In this document: one piece after another, positions 14,442 to 23,604 of the stretch | How the letters are laid out: every line of letters starts with the position of its first letter | Position numbering within the stretch: position 1 is the first letter of the stretch | NCBI GenBank assembly: GCA_024275485.1 | Contig: JAJRZA010000045.1 | Coordinates: 62,001 to 126,000 of the forward strand | Origin: Candidatus Krumholzibacteriota bacterium | Lineage (GTDB): Bacteria > Krumholzibacteriota > Krumholzibacteriia > LZORAL124-64-63 | Length of the DNA: 64,000 bases | Direction: 5' to 3' | Notes under the pieces: model-generated | What the model saw: the letters and a program-made list of their open reading frames with translations, nothing else | Told to the model about the DNA's origin: nothing | Database searches by the model: none | Position numbers and translations under genes: made by a program

Positions 14442-15752
14442 ATGAGCACAGTAGCCCATTATGATCAGGCGTTCCTTGATGGAGACAAACAAGCCACTTT
14501 GCTGGTTCGAAACATCGGCCAGTTGTGCACCCTCGATTCAGGCGACAACCTGGGGCCCCGCCGCAAGGACGAAATGACCCAACTTGGGATATTTGAAGAC
14601 GCCGCTCTGGTGGTGTCTGGAGATGAAATTGCAGCAACAGGACCCGAGGTTGAACTGATGGCTCGCCTCTTCCCTGATGGCCCGCCGGTGGCTTTGCAGG
14701 TCGTGGACGCCGGAGGCAAAGCTGTGATTCCTGGCTTCGTCGATCCGCACACCCATACGGTTTTTGGCAAAACCCGTCAGGATGAATACGAGCGGCGCCT
14801 CAGGGGTGAAACCTATCTGGAAATTTCTGCAGCAGGTGGTGGAATCCATTCTTCTGTGCGGGACCTGCGCGAAAGATCCGAAACGGAACTGGTGGAATTG
14901 GCCACTGTCCGGTTGCGGGAAATGTTGGCCCTTGGAACGACCACCGTGGAAATCAAAAGTGGTTACGGCCTCACCCTGGAAGACGAATTGAAAATGTTAC
15001 GGGCCGCAAAAACGGCTGCCGAGGAAGTAGGTTTGCGTTCGGTTCGAACCTGCCTTGCTGCTCATGAAATCCCTCATGAATACAAAGACCGGCGGCGTGA
15101 CTATGTGAATCTGGTCACCGATGAGATCCTGGTTCGTGTCAAGGCTGAAGGGTTGGCTCAACGCTGCGATGTCTTCTGCGAACCGACTGTTTTTGACTTG
15201 GAGGAGACCCTGATCATTTTGAGCCGCGCTCGGGATCTTGGCCTGGGCCTTACTGTTCACGCTGATGAATTGGTTCCTTTTGGGGGAGCACTGCTGGCCG
15301 CTCGTATGGGAGCCGACTCGGCCGATCACCTGATCAAAATTGATGAAAAGGGACGTCGGGCCCTGGCAGCATCCAACACCATTGCGGTGATGTTGCCTGG
15401 AACCGTTTTTTCCCTGGGGCTGAAAGCCTATGCACCCGGACGGGACATGATTGATCAGGGATGTGCCTTGGCCCTGGCCAGTGATTTTAATCCCGGCAGC
15501 TGCCCCATCAATTCCATGCCGCTGGTTATGGCCATTGCCTGCACCCAGATGCGATTGCTTCCCTCCGAAGGTCTGGTTGCTTCCACCCTGAACGCGGCCT
15601 GGGCCCTTGGACTGAGTGCCGAAGTTGGTTCCCTGGTCCCGGGTAAAAAGGCAGACTTCCTCATTCTCGATGGTGATGATTACCGCTTGATACCCTATCG
15701 GGCAGGGCACAACCCGGTGGAATCGGTCTTTCTGGGCGGGCTGCGGATTTGA
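14442..15752 (+). CDS. hutI: Imidazolonepropionase
   Basis: 436 residues, amidohydrolase superfamily, hydrolysing imidazolone-5-propionate to formimino-glutamate, step three of histidine breakdown. The metal-binding DPHTHTVFGKTR segment (about residue 105), the following GGGIHSSVRDLRE segment, HADEL (about 272) and SDFNPG (about 346) are all in place and typical. The start ATG at 14442 lies two bases after the hutH stop; the only nearby purine-rich sequence is GGAAAGGA at 14428-14435. The metal is Zn or Fe in known members. The two genes form a short catabolic unit. Confidence 0.95.
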   Translation: MSTVAHYDQAFLDGDKQATLLVRNIGQLCTLDSGDNLGPRRKDEMTQLGIFEDAALVVSGDEIAATGPEVELMARLFPDGPPVALQVVDAGGKAVIPGFVDPHTHTVFGKTRQDEYERRLRGETYLEISAAGGGIHSSVRDLRERSETELVELATVRLREMLALGTTTVEIKSGYGLTLEDELKMLRAAKTAAEEVGLRSVRTCLAAHEIPHEYKDRRRDYVNLVTDEILVRVKAEGLAQRCDVFCEPTVFDLEETLIILSRARDLGLGLTVHADELVPFGGALLAARMGADSADHLIKIDEKGRRALAASNTIAVMLPGTVFSLGLKAYAPGRDMIDQGCALALASDFNPGSCPINSMPLVMAIACTQMRLLPSEGLVASTLNAAWALGLSAEVGSLVPGKKADFLILDGDDYRLIPYRAGHNPVESVFLGGLRI

Positions 15753-15897
15753 AGAGGTATTTTTAGTCAAATGCAAAGAAAAAGGCTCAACTCCACCCTG
15801 GCAGGGGCGATAATGGTGAAACAGGATTCACCGGAATAAGCCGGTAGTTTCATCAGAGCAGATAACTCAAAATGTTATTGTCTGCGGGGTTTGTCAC
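15753..15897 (+). other. Intergenic region after hutI, small hairpin
   Basis: This 145-bp gap has no credible ORF. A short inverted repeat GGTGAA/TTCACC (15815-15820 and 15827-15832) is followed by CCGG/CCGG (about 15831-15844). No T-run follows either, so neither is a convincing terminator. I compared the gap with fluoride and c-di-GMP riboswitch cores and could not match the conserved bases. Confidence 0.3.
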
Positions 15898-17547
15898 TTG
15901 TCGAAGCTTAGCCGACTCAAACAAGATGCCTATCAGGCGGGTAAAAATCGTGACTGGGACCAGGCTGTGGCTATTTACGAGCAGATTCTGGAACTGGACA
16001 AAAGCAACCCGACCCTGATCAATGAACTTGGTGATCTTTGCCTGAAGGCCGGGCAAACAGCAAGTGGCGTGAAGCACTTTCTCAGTGCTGCGTCCAAGTA
16101 CCGTCATACGGGATTGCTGAACAACGCGGTAGCCATCTACAAAAAGATTCTTCGCTACGATGCGGACAACATGAATGCCCACTGGTATCTGGCGGAGAGC
16201 CGTGCCAATCAGGGCCTGCTCATGGATGGCGCCCAGCATGCCTTGGTTTTTCTGGGAAACCAGGAAAACCTCACCGGCGACATCAAAGAAATTTTTCTCA
16301 AGCGTTGCACACATCTCTTTGAGCTTTATCCTGAAAATCCAGAAATACTTGAAAGCCTGCTGCAAGTGTTCCGCATGTGGAACCTGGCGCAGGAGTCAGG
16401 ACGAACGCAAATCCAGCTGGCCTGTTTGAAGTGGGATGCCGGCGAAGAAGAAACAGCCCAGCGCATGGTCGAGGAGACTTTGGCCCAAACTCCGGAATTG
16501 GCCAACTATCCTGAGCATTCCCGTTGGATGGAAAAACAGAATCCTGGGGCCCAGCCTGGCAGCGCCGGAGGGTTCGACAACGTCAGCTTTGATGAATCCA
16601 CACCTGCGGAGGCACCGGCTAAACCTGAGATTCCCGATACTGGATCGGTGAGTCAGGTCCACGATACAATAGCCTCTGAGGGTCCTTCAACCCCAGTTCC
16701 TCCTGCAGGGCCTGTCGCACCTGCAGAGCCTGTCGTATCTGCAGAGCCGGTATCACCTGCAGGGCCGGTCGCTCCTGCAAAACCGGTCGCACCATACGGA
16801 CCGGATCCAGCCGTCTGCGAATCGGTTTCAGTGGCGAAGGGGAAAGCAGAACCCACCAAGGAAGAACCTGATGAAGGCGGATGTTTCAATCTGGACATGG
16901 GCGAAGGTTGCAGCTTTGATGATCTGATAGCCCAGGCAACCGCCGGAGTCCCCGACGTCACCAGTGAAGTGGAGGAATTTCCAGGGACCGGGAAGGACTC
17001 CGACGATGAGAAGGTATTACCGGAGGGCACTGATGTGCCTGTTCCGGAACCCAGCACGGTGAACCTGCTTGATGAACTCCTGGCTGAAGACTCAGATTCC
17101 GACATTCAAGAGTCAGTGCGTGAAGAAGAAACCATCAGCGAAGAAATCGGTTCCCAGTTGGGTGGTGCAAATTCCAGTGACGATCCGTCCAGTCTCTATG
17201 AAATGGGCATGGTCTACCTTGAAATGGGTATGCACGACAAGGCCTGCACAAGTTTTCAAAAGGCGTCCTGCCATGCTGAATTCGCCATCAGGGCCCTCGA
17301 AATGTGGGGAATCACCCTTCTGCGTGGGGGCAAGGTCGAAGATGCCATCGCTGTTCTGACCGAGGGGCTGGATATTCCCGAAGAGGGCAGCCATGAGTAC
17401 TTGGGCCTACTTTATCATATTGCGCGTGCCCACGAACAAGGCAACAACACCGATGAAGCCTTGAGGCTATTTGAGATGATCCACGATCAGGATCCAGTGT
17501 TCCTGGATGTTGGAAGAAGGGTTGCCAAGCTGGCTTCCTTGACTTGA
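15898..17547 (+). CDS. Tetratricopeptide-repeat protein with Pro/Ala repeat linker
   Basis: The start TTG 15898 has GGGG at 15886-15889 at good spacing, and no ATG or GTG in frame gives the same N-terminus. Residues 1-180 are TPR units (RDWDQAVAIYEQILELDK, then TGLLNNAVAIYKKIL). Residues 215-440 are an acidic, disordered linker that includes five six-residue repeats (PAGPVA-like, residues 269-298). Residues 440-549 are TPR units again (MGMVYLEMGMHDKACTSFQKA). There is no signal peptide, so it is probably cytoplasmic. Such proteins are scaffolds; nothing identifies the partner. The gene stands alone between hut genes and the transporter fusion. TTG start and function are inferences. Confidence 0.8.
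   Translation: MSKLSRLKQDAYQAGKNRDWDQAVAIYEQILELDKSNPTLINELGDLCLKAGQTASGVKHFLSAASKYRHTGLLNNAVAIYKKILRYDADNMNAHWYLAESRANQGLLMDGAQHALVFLGNQENLTGDIKEIFLKRCTHLFELYPENPEILESLLQVFRMWNLAQESGRTQIQLACLKWDAGEEETAQRMVEETLAQTPELANYPEHSRWMEKQNPGAQPGSAGGFDNVSFDESTPAEAPAKPEIPDTGSVSQVHDTIASEGPSTPVPPAGPVAPAEPVVSAEPVSPAGPVAPAKPVAPYGPDPAVCESVSVAKGKAEPTKEEPDEGGCFNLDMGEGCSFDDLIAQATAGVPDVTSEVEEFPGTGKDSDDEKVLPEGTDVPVPEPSTVNLLDELLAEDSDSDIQESVREEETISEEIGSQLGGANSSDDPSSLYEMGMVYLEMGMHDKACTSFQKASCHAEFAIRALEMWGITLLRGGKVEDAIAVLTEGLDIPEEGSHEYLGLLYHIARAHEQGNNTDEALRLFEMIHDQDPVFLDVGRRVAKLASLT
16702..16791 (+). repeat. Five 18-bp tandem repeats inside the TPR gene
   Basis: Five consecutive 18-bp units start at 16702, 16720, 16738, 16756 and 16774, each of the form CCTGCAGGGCCTGTCGCA with a few substitutions. 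They encode PAGPVA, PAEPVV, SAEPVS, PAGPVA and PAKPVA in frame. Because the unit length is a multiple of three, copy-number change would lengthen or shorten the linker without breaking the frame. Confidence 0.85.
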
Positions 17548-17633
17548 TTTCGATAAAATCCCCAAAAATTTTCATAATTTTTTCACCCAAGCGAAACCTT
17601 GCTCTGGTTGTGGTGTTCCCTTAAAATACGGGT

Positions 17634-20225
17634 ATGAAAAAACCGGGAAAGCTTGGAACAAAACACTCCCCGGTCCGGCAACCCGTGTTGTTGGGCCTTT
17701 TTGCTGGCACCGCCGTGGGTGCCGGGTACCTTCTCGCAGGTATTCCCAATGTGGAGTTGATGTCCCTGGTCATCGCTCTTTCGGGTGCGGTGCTTGGCCC
17801 GGTGGCCGGGCCACTTTGTGGGGTGTTGTCCGGGACAATTTATTCTCTTGGGAATCCCTATGGTCCACCGCCACCAGTTTTACTGGCGGCCCAGATGCTG
17901 GGGCACGGTCTGACGGGATTTTTGGGTTGGTTTTTTGGCAGACAAATTCTGCAAGCCGGGAAGAAAGCTGGATTTATCAGGATTTCACTGCTGGCGGCCA
18001 CCTCAGGTTTCGCGGGAACATTTTTCTACCAGGTCTTCACCAATCTGGCAATTGTCCTGATGGCCCCGGACGCGGATCCCAGGATAATCCTGGCAGGCAT
18101 GATCTACTTTGCCCTTGTTCACATTGGAGTCAATACGATCCTTTTCTTTCTCTTTTTCCCACATCTGGTGCGTCGGTTGGCGCAGGCGGGACAGTCGCCT
18201 CTGGTGGGGCGAAGCATCGGTGTTCTTTTTTTTGGTCTGTTGGTTTCCGGAATATTTACCTTTGACGAGGCTCGGGCCCAACAAGCCTTGCCTGACTCCA
18301 TGGTGATGGCTCCAGGTGATACACTTTCCCATGCGGAGGTCGATTCCCTCACTTTGCCCGACGCTGTTTCCCTCCCCGTACCTGGTCCCCATGGCTGGAA
18401 ACGTCCTCTCTGGAATCCTTTTTCCGCAACCACCATTCAATGGCTGAACAACCGAACCAACTGGGTGCCGGTGACCGACGGAGGTCTCGGCGGGATGACA
18501 GTGATTTTGGGAGAGGCCAATACCTCGGTCTCACCTATGTTCTTGAGGGACGGAATCCCCCAAGGAACAGGTCACCGCCTGGCCGATGATCCCTGGCTGG
18601 TCTCCAATCAGGCCGTGGTGCTCGTTCAGCAAAAAACTGGACGGGACTGGTCTGGTGGAACCGACGGCGTTGTGAATATGGCCACCGATGAAAAGGACCT
18701 TGCCAAGGCTGTTTCCTTCTATCGTGGAATCAAGGGGCCCCACGAAACCTACATGCGCGGCATCAGCCTGATGACCCCGAAAACCGCCTGGCGATTGGGT
18801 TTTGAATTCGATGAAAACATTGATCGCGACGGCTACAATTATTCGGACCAACCTGATGAGGACTTTAATCTCAACAATGAATTCCGCGGCCACTCCAGCA
18901 TTCGCCGCAGCCGGACCCGGCTGATCCGCCACCTGGATGATGACAACAGTTTGACTCTGGAGTACTCCACCGCACGCAAAACCAAGGATGATTTGCCGAC
19001 CATCGGAGCCGAACACCAGGAGATCTGGTCCGATGGCGCTTCAGCCACCGTACGCAGCCGCACGGGCGACTGGGCTCTCCGTACGGCAATATTCTGGAAC
19101 AGCCGCACTGTGGAGTGGGGGGATCGACCTGTCGGGACGGTGCCTGGGATCAACCTGCGTAAACTTGAAGCCGGTCGGGAAGGGGTGGTGCTGGATCTTA
19201 TTCATTCGCCCAGGGATACCAGTGATCTGATCTCCCCGTTCCAACCCGATGCCGGCCTGCGACAAGAAAGTCTGAATGGTCCCGCAAGCGGATTGCGACT
19301 CATGGTGAACCATTGGGACATTCACGATGATGGTGTTGATTGGGACCTTTTGCCAGCATCGGCCAGCAGTGCAGATGGAACTGAAGCACGGTTGGCGGCC
19401 CGCACCGGCCTGGCCCTTGGATCATCCCGACTGAATTTTGGTCTCTTTGGCGACTATCAGGATTATGCAGGCTTGTGGCCCGGTGGATTTGTCGCCTTTC
19501 AGCAGGCCCAAATCAATCCCTGGTGGAAAATGGTGGTTGAAGCCGGGGGACGTGCCCCGCGCAGTGACGAATTGTTGACACCTTTGCTGCATGTTGTCGA
19601 CACCCAGGAACTTTATCTGCTGCCCAATGTCGACCTGACCCACGAGAAAACCTTGCGCGCCAACCTCTTGTTCAATACTAGTGTCTTGGGCTTCGATCTT
19701 GCCCTGGATTTGAGCGCCCGGCAACTGCGCGATGGCATCACCTGGATAGCCGACCCAGCTGAAGCCTTCGTCGGCCACTGGCGCAACCAATTGGATATGG
19801 ACAGCCAGCGCCTGACAGCCTCCATCGCCCGACAGGGGCGGTTTCTCGGCTGGGGCCGAGCCAGGGTGGAGGGAACATGGCAGGAATTCGACGAAAAAAC
19901 AGCCAAGGCAGCCTTTCTGCCGCCCAACCAATATCTTCGCATGGAACTAATGTGGGAACTGCATCTGTTCAAGGAAGACGGGATCCTTCAGGCGGCCCTT
20001 CTGAGCACATACCGGGGCCCCATGGGCGATCCGTGGGATGTGACCAGGACGGTCACGCTGCCATCGGCGACCACCCACGACCTGTTGGTTGGGTTCCGGC
20101 TGGTGGGGACCCACCTCTCCCTGAATTTCCGCAATGTGACGGATCAGCGGATTCGCCTGAGCTCGGCCACGTTGAGTCCGGGTCGCGAAATCGATCTGCG
20201 GCTGAATTGGGTCTTTCTCTACTGA
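17634..20225 (+). CDS. Fusion: ECF-S-like membrane domain + TonB-receptor-like beta-barrel
   Basis: A single uninterrupted 863-codon frame. Residues 15-180 hold about five very hydrophobic helices with Gly-rich wording (IALSGAVLGPVAGPLCG, then YSLGNPYGPPPP and MLGHGLTGFLGW) like substrate-binding S components of ECF vitamin transporters. Residues 191-215 then look like a fresh signal peptide (RSIGVLFFGLLVSGIF ending in ARA before Gln). The remaining 648 residues resemble a TonB-dependent receptor: a short plug-like part (MFLRDGIP, then SGGTDGVVNMAT), long amphipathic strands, and a last segment FRNVTDQRIR ending in WVFLY. An inner-membrane and an outer-membrane protein in one chain would need cleavage at 215, or a second start (GTG 18204 sits exactly there, with weak GCGGG upstream). 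Vitamin uptake is the inferred role; the substrate is unknown. No EcfA or EcfT gene is in the window. Confidence 0.72.
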   Translation: MKKPGKLGTKHSPVRQPVLLGLFAGTAVGAGYLLAGIPNVELMSLVIALSGAVLGPVAGPLCGVLSGTIYSLGNPYGPPPPVLLAAQMLGHGLTGFLGWFFGRQILQAGKKAGFIRISLLAATSGFAGTFFYQVFTNLAIVLMAPDADPRIILAGMIYFALVHIGVNTILFFLFFPHLVRRLAQAGQSPLVGRSIGVLFFGLLVSGIFTFDEARAQQALPDSMVMAPGDTLSHAEVDSLTLPDAVSLPVPGPHGWKRPLWNPFSATTIQWLNNRTNWVPVTDGGLGGMTVILGEANTSVSPMFLRDGIPQGTGHRLADDPWLVSNQAVVLVQQKTGRDWSGGTDGVVNMATDEKDLAKAVSFYRGIKGPHETYMRGISLMTPKTAWRLGFEFDENIDRDGYNYSDQPDEDFNLNNEFRGHSSIRRSRTRLIRHLDDDNSLTLEYSTARKTKDDLPTIGAEHQEIWSDGASATVRSRTGDWALRTAIFWNSRTVEWGDRPVGTVPGINLRKLEAGREGVVLDLIHSPRDTSDLISPFQPDAGLRQESLNGPASGLRLMVNHWDIHDDGVDWDLLPASASSADGTEARLAARTGLALGSSRLNFGLFGDYQDYAGLWPGGFVAFQQAQINPWWKMVVEAGGRAPRSDELLTPLLHVVDTQELYLLPNVDLTHEKTLRANLLFNTSVLGFDLALDLSARQLRDGITWIADPAEAFVGHWRNQLDMDSQRLTASIARQGRFLGWGRARVEGTWQEFDEKTAKAAFLPPNQYLRMELMWELHLFKEDGILQAALLSTYRGPMGDPWDVTRTVTLPSATTHDLLVGFRLVGTHLSLNFRNVTDQRIRLSSATLSPGREIDLRLNWVFLY

Positions 20226-20680
20226 TTCTCCCCAGACGCCAGGGCCTGGGATTGGTGCTGGCTGTGGCCCTGCTTGTGGCAGGTCGGCAGGTGCGCACGC
20301 ACATGCTCCTGGATGATCAGGGATTGTGGCGGGATCACATGTGGCTTGACGAATTGGTGCTGCCCGATGGCGCCCTGGCCGGACAGGATGCCGGCAAACC
20401 AGTCAAAATTGTGCTGACGACCCCCTTGCCCATCAACACTTGCAGCCAAGACAGCCTGCGGCTGCTGCCCGGGGTGGGAAAGGTGATGGCTCAACGCATA
20501 GCGGATGCCCGCCTGAATGGATTCGTTTTTCGCTCTGCCGAAGACCTACGAACCATAAAAGGCATCGGGAAAAAGCTCTCTGCCAGGCTCGATTCCCTTG
20601 TTCTTTACCTGCCAACTGCTGCAATGACCCCTGAACTACCCGATTCAAGTCTTTTTGGAATTTTACGATCTTCACCCTGA
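20207..20680 (+). CDS. Helix-hairpin-helix protein (ComEA-like)
   Basis: The frame is open far upstream inside the preceding gene, so the start is uncertain. TTG 20207 (overlap of 19 bp) or TTG 20252 would place a single hydrophobic segment (LGLVLAVALLVAG) at the N-terminus. The C-terminal part has two helix-hairpin-helix motifs, LLPGVGKVMAQRIADAR and IKGIGKKLSARL, as in ComEA-type DNA-binding proteins. With one membrane anchor and a DNA-binding tail this looks like a periplasm-facing DNA receptor, possibly working with the type IV pilus encoded just downstream in DNA uptake. dprA at 40429 would fit the same process. That link is inference. Confidence 0.65.
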   Translation: MGLSLLILPRRQGLGLVLAVALLVAGRQVRTHMLLDDQGLWRDHMWLDELVLPDGALAGQDAGKPVKIVLTTPLPINTCSQDSLRLLPGVGKVMAQRIADARLNGFVFRSAEDLRTIKGIGKKLSARLDSLVLYLPTAAMTPELPDSSLFGILRSSP

Positions 20681-20799
20681 TTCCCGTTAAAGTTAAGTCC
20701 CCATTGGTCGAAAATACGGTGGAGCAGGAAAAACCGTTTTGCCGTCATGGGGTTAGTGTCGGCTGCATTGGTTCAGGGAAGTGACAGGGAATCAAAAGC

Positions 20800-22497
20800 A
20801 TGAATTCAACGCCCACGCCGCTTGTGAAAGACAAGGTTGCCAAACAGCTTCTTGAAGCTGGCATTATTGATGAAGCCAATCTTACAAGCGCCCTTGAGAT
20901 CCAGGAAAAAGAAGGTGTTACCCTTGGCCAGGCTCTTGTGCGAACCGGGGCCGTGGACGAAATCACTTTCACCCAGCACTTGGGACAGGTTTTTCGGCTG
21001 CCGGTTGTTGATTTGGGTGAAGTGGAAATCGAGATGGAATGCATCGATCGAATTCCTGATGATGTGGCTCGCAAATTCCAGGTTCTGCCCATCAGCCGGA
21101 CCGGCCGGGTCCTGACTTTGGCAATGGCCAACCCCAGCAATATTTTCGCTATAGACGACATCAAATTCATCACCGGATTGGAAGTCCAATCGGTGGTCGC
21201 CGGCGAAATGGCCATCAAACAGGCCATTGACAAATATTATGCAACCACCGATTCCCTGGCTTCGATCATGGAAGGCTTGGAAGACGACATCGAACTGGTT
21301 GAGGAGCAGGAAGCCGACGACCTGCTTGGTGAGGACGGTCAAAACGCTCCCGTAGTCAAGTTGGTCAACACCCTGTTGGCAGAGGCGGTCAAGATCGGTG
21401 CCAGTGATATTCACATTGAAGCCTACGAGCGTAGCATGCGTGTTCGGTATCGTGTAGATGGTGTGCTTGAAGAAGTCATGGAACCCCCGATCAAACTGAA
21501 AAATGCCATAATCAGTCGTCTGAAAATCATGTCTGAACTTGATATTGCCGAACGACGCATACCCCAGGACGGCCGCATCAAGTTGAAGGTCGGTTCCAAA
21601 AAAGTCGATCTGCGCGTCAGCACCTTGCCATGTATTTATGGTGAAAAAGTTGTGATGCGTATTCTGGATAAAGGCAATCTGAACCTGGATTTGGCCGATT
21701 TCGGCATGGAAGAGCAAGCCATCAAGGGTGTATACGATGCCATTGCCGCCCCTTTTGGCATGGTTCTGGTTACCGGGCCCACCGGTAGCGGTAAAACTAC
21801 TACGTTGTATTCCTGCCTGTCCAAATTGAACATCGAGGGAACCAATCTCATGACAGCCGAGGATCCAGTCGAGTACAATCTTGACGGCATCAATCAGGTC
21901 CAGGTTCGCGAATCGGTTGGGCTGACGTTCGCCACCGCTCTGAAGGCCTTCCTGCGTCAGGACCCGGATATCATCATGGTAGGTGAGATTCGTGATCTGG
22001 AGACCGGTGGTATTGCCACCAAGGCCGCCCTGACTGGTCACCTTGTTCTTTCCACACTGCATACCAACGATGCCCCCAGCACCATCAACCGAATGATCGA
22101 CATGGGCATTGAACCGTTTCTGGTGGCCAGCAGCACCCTTTTGATCATGGCACAGCGTCTGGTCAGGCGTATATGCAGTGGTTGCAAGGAAGAAATCAAG
22201 TTATCGGACGAAGCCTTGGGAGATGTCGGTTTGCCGGCGGGAACTCCTGTCTTCAAGGGCAAAGGGTGCGACAAATGCAAGGGCACCGGGTATTCCGGGC
22301 GTCAGGGTTTGTACGAAGTCATGCCAATCACTCCGGCTATCCGGGAGTTGATTCTGAACCGGGCCTCCACAACGGAAATCCGGCACACGGCAACCGGCGA
22401 AGGCATGCTCACTCTGCGGGATGACGGCATGATCAAAGTCCAAAAAGGAATAACAACCATTGAAGAAGTGCTGCGTGAAACAGCAGTGGCCGATTAA
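20800..22497 (+). CDS. pilB: Type IV pilus extension ATPase PilB
   Basis: 565 residues of the GspE/PilB family. The N-terminal 150 residues are an MshEN-type domain (LLEAGIIDEANLTSALEIQ). The ATPase core has Walker A GPTGSGKTTT (about residue 327), an Asp box, Walker B (DPDIIMVGEIRD) and a His box (GHLVLSTLHTNDA). A zinc-binding pair of CxxC motifs (CSGC and CDKC) follows, which distinguishes PilB from PilT. It powers pilin polymerisation at the inner membrane. ATG 20800 opens the pil cluster; the 119-bp gap before it shows no promoter I trust. Confidence 0.96.
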   Translation: MNSTPTPLVKDKVAKQLLEAGIIDEANLTSALEIQEKEGVTLGQALVRTGAVDEITFTQHLGQVFRLPVVDLGEVEIEMECIDRIPDDVARKFQVLPISRTGRVLTLAMANPSNIFAIDDIKFITGLEVQSVVAGEMAIKQAIDKYYATTDSLASIMEGLEDDIELVEEQEADDLLGEDGQNAPVVKLVNTLLAEAVKIGASDIHIEAYERSMRVRYRVDGVLEEVMEPPIKLKNAIISRLKIMSELDIAERRIPQDGRIKLKVGSKKVDLRVSTLPCIYGEKVVMRILDKGNLNLDLADFGMEEQAIKGVYDAIAAPFGMVLVTGPTGSGKTTTLYSCLSKLNIEGTNLMTAEDPVEYNLDGINQVQVRESVGLTFATALKAFLRQDPDIIMVGEIRDLETGGIATKAALTGHLVLSTLHTNDAPSTINRMIDMGIEPFLVASSTLLIMAQRLVRRICSGCKEEIKLSDEALGDVGLPAGTPVFKGKGCDKCKGTGYSGRQGLYEVMPITPAIRELILNRASTTEIRHTATGEGMLTLRDDGMIKVQKGITTIEEVLRETAVAD

Positions 22498-22516
22498 TCA
22501 ATCAGAGGAGTCTCCT

Positions 22517-23590
22517 GTGGTAGGAATGAGAGAATTGTTGGAAGAGATGGTCAGCAAAGGGGCCAGTGATCTTCACCTTACAGCGGGGTTACCGCCGCTT
22601 TTCCGGGTGGACGGGAACGTAGCCCAGAGCCAGTTCCCTCAATTGTCGGGTGATGACACCCGCCATCTTGCATACAGCATCCTGAACGATGAGCAGAAAA
22701 AGCGCTTTGAAAACGACAAGGAATTGGACCTGAGTTTTGGCGTCCAGGGTATCAGTCGTTTTCGGGCAAACGTTTTTCAACAACGTGGGGCCACAGCCAT
22801 GGCCATCCGGCAAATCCCCTACAAGATCAATACTTTTGAAGAGCTGGGCCTGCCTCCGGTGTGCCGCGAACTGATCAACAAAACCCAGGGCATGGTCCTG
22901 GTAACTGGCCCCACCGGAAGCGGCAAGTCGACGACCCTCGCCACCATGGTCGACACCATCAACTCCACCCGCCAAAGTCATATCATCACCATCGAGGATC
23001 CCATCGAATTTGTGCATCAGCACAAGAAGTGCATCGTCAATCAGCGTGAAGTCAATAGTGACACCAAGAGTTTTTCGAATGCTTTGAAGTACGTTTTGCG
23101 GCAGGATCCGGACGTTATTCTCATCGGTGAAATGCGTGACAAGGAGACCATCGCTGCGGCTTTGACCATTGCCGAAACCGGCCATCTGGCCATGGCTACA
23201 CTTCATACCAACAGTACTTTTGAGAGCATAAACCGCATCGTGGATGTATTCCCGCCGGAGCAGCAGAACCAGGTGCGCAGCCAGCTGGCTTTCAGCCTTT
23301 CCGGCGTGATTACACAGCAGTTGGTCCCGCGCATGCGCGGTAGCGGACGAGTCCTGGCCCTGGAGATCATGGTTTGCACTCCTGGTATCAAGGCCATGAT
23401 CCGCGACAACAAAGTTCACCAGATTTATGGACACATGCAGGCCGGGCAAAAGCACGGCATGCAGACCATGAACCAGAGTCTGTATCAGGCATGTATCAAC
23501 AAATGGATCTCGGTGGAAGAAGCTGTTGGACGTAGTTCCGATCCCACCGAATTGTCCCAGATGCTGGGCGACCCGGCACTGGCAATCTGA
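22517..23590 (+). CDS. pilT: Type IV pilus retraction ATPase PilT
   Basis: GTG 22517 is chosen because AGAGGAG (22504-22510) lies six bases upstream; the frame is open back into pilB, but that part reads as noise. About 357 residues, the normal PilT length. It starts MRELLEEMVSKGASDLHLTAG-like, has Walker A GPTGSGKST, Walker B (DPDVILIGEMRD), the GHLAMATLHTNS His box and the PilT-type EQQNQVRSQLA segment. It lacks the zinc module seen in PilB. It depolymerises pili to pull the cell (twitching) or drive uptake. It sits 19 bp after pilB and 14 bp before pilC. Confidence 0.96.
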   Translation: MVGMRELLEEMVSKGASDLHLTAGLPPLFRVDGNVAQSQFPQLSGDDTRHLAYSILNDEQKKRFENDKELDLSFGVQGISRFRANVFQQRGATAMAIRQIPYKINTFEELGLPPVCRELINKTQGMVLVTGPTGSGKSTTLATMVDTINSTRQSHIITIEDPIEFVHQHKKCIVNQREVNSDTKSFSNALKYVLRQDPDVILIGEMRDKETIAAALTIAETGHLAMATLHTNSTFESINRIVDVFPPEQQNQVRSQLAFSLSGVITQQLVPRMRGSGRVLALEIMVCTPGIKAMIRDNKVHQIYGHMQAGQKHGMQTMNQSLYQACINKWISVEEAVGRSSDPTELSQMLGDPALAI

Positions 23591-23604
23591 GGAAGGTAAT
23601 TCTT

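Noticed and set aside
15753-15897. Possible riboswitch between hutI and the TPR gene
   Set aside because: GGCGATAATGG at 15806 on recalled the fluoride motif and the paired CCGG recalled c-di-GMP aptamers, but the conserved cores of neither are present and the downstream gene is not a typical target.
17548-17633. Cobalamin or thiamine riboswitch before the ECF-S fusion gene
   Set aside because: The gap is only 86 bp, AT-rich, and lacks the conserved B12 or TPP box sequences.
20806-22062. Long antisense ORF opposite pilB (418 codons)
   Set aside because: It mirrors the codon bias of pilB, is rich in His and Gln, and has no ribosome site or recognisable motif. Similar shadows at 23485-24846, 39370-40902 and 51084-52472 were dismissed for the same reason.
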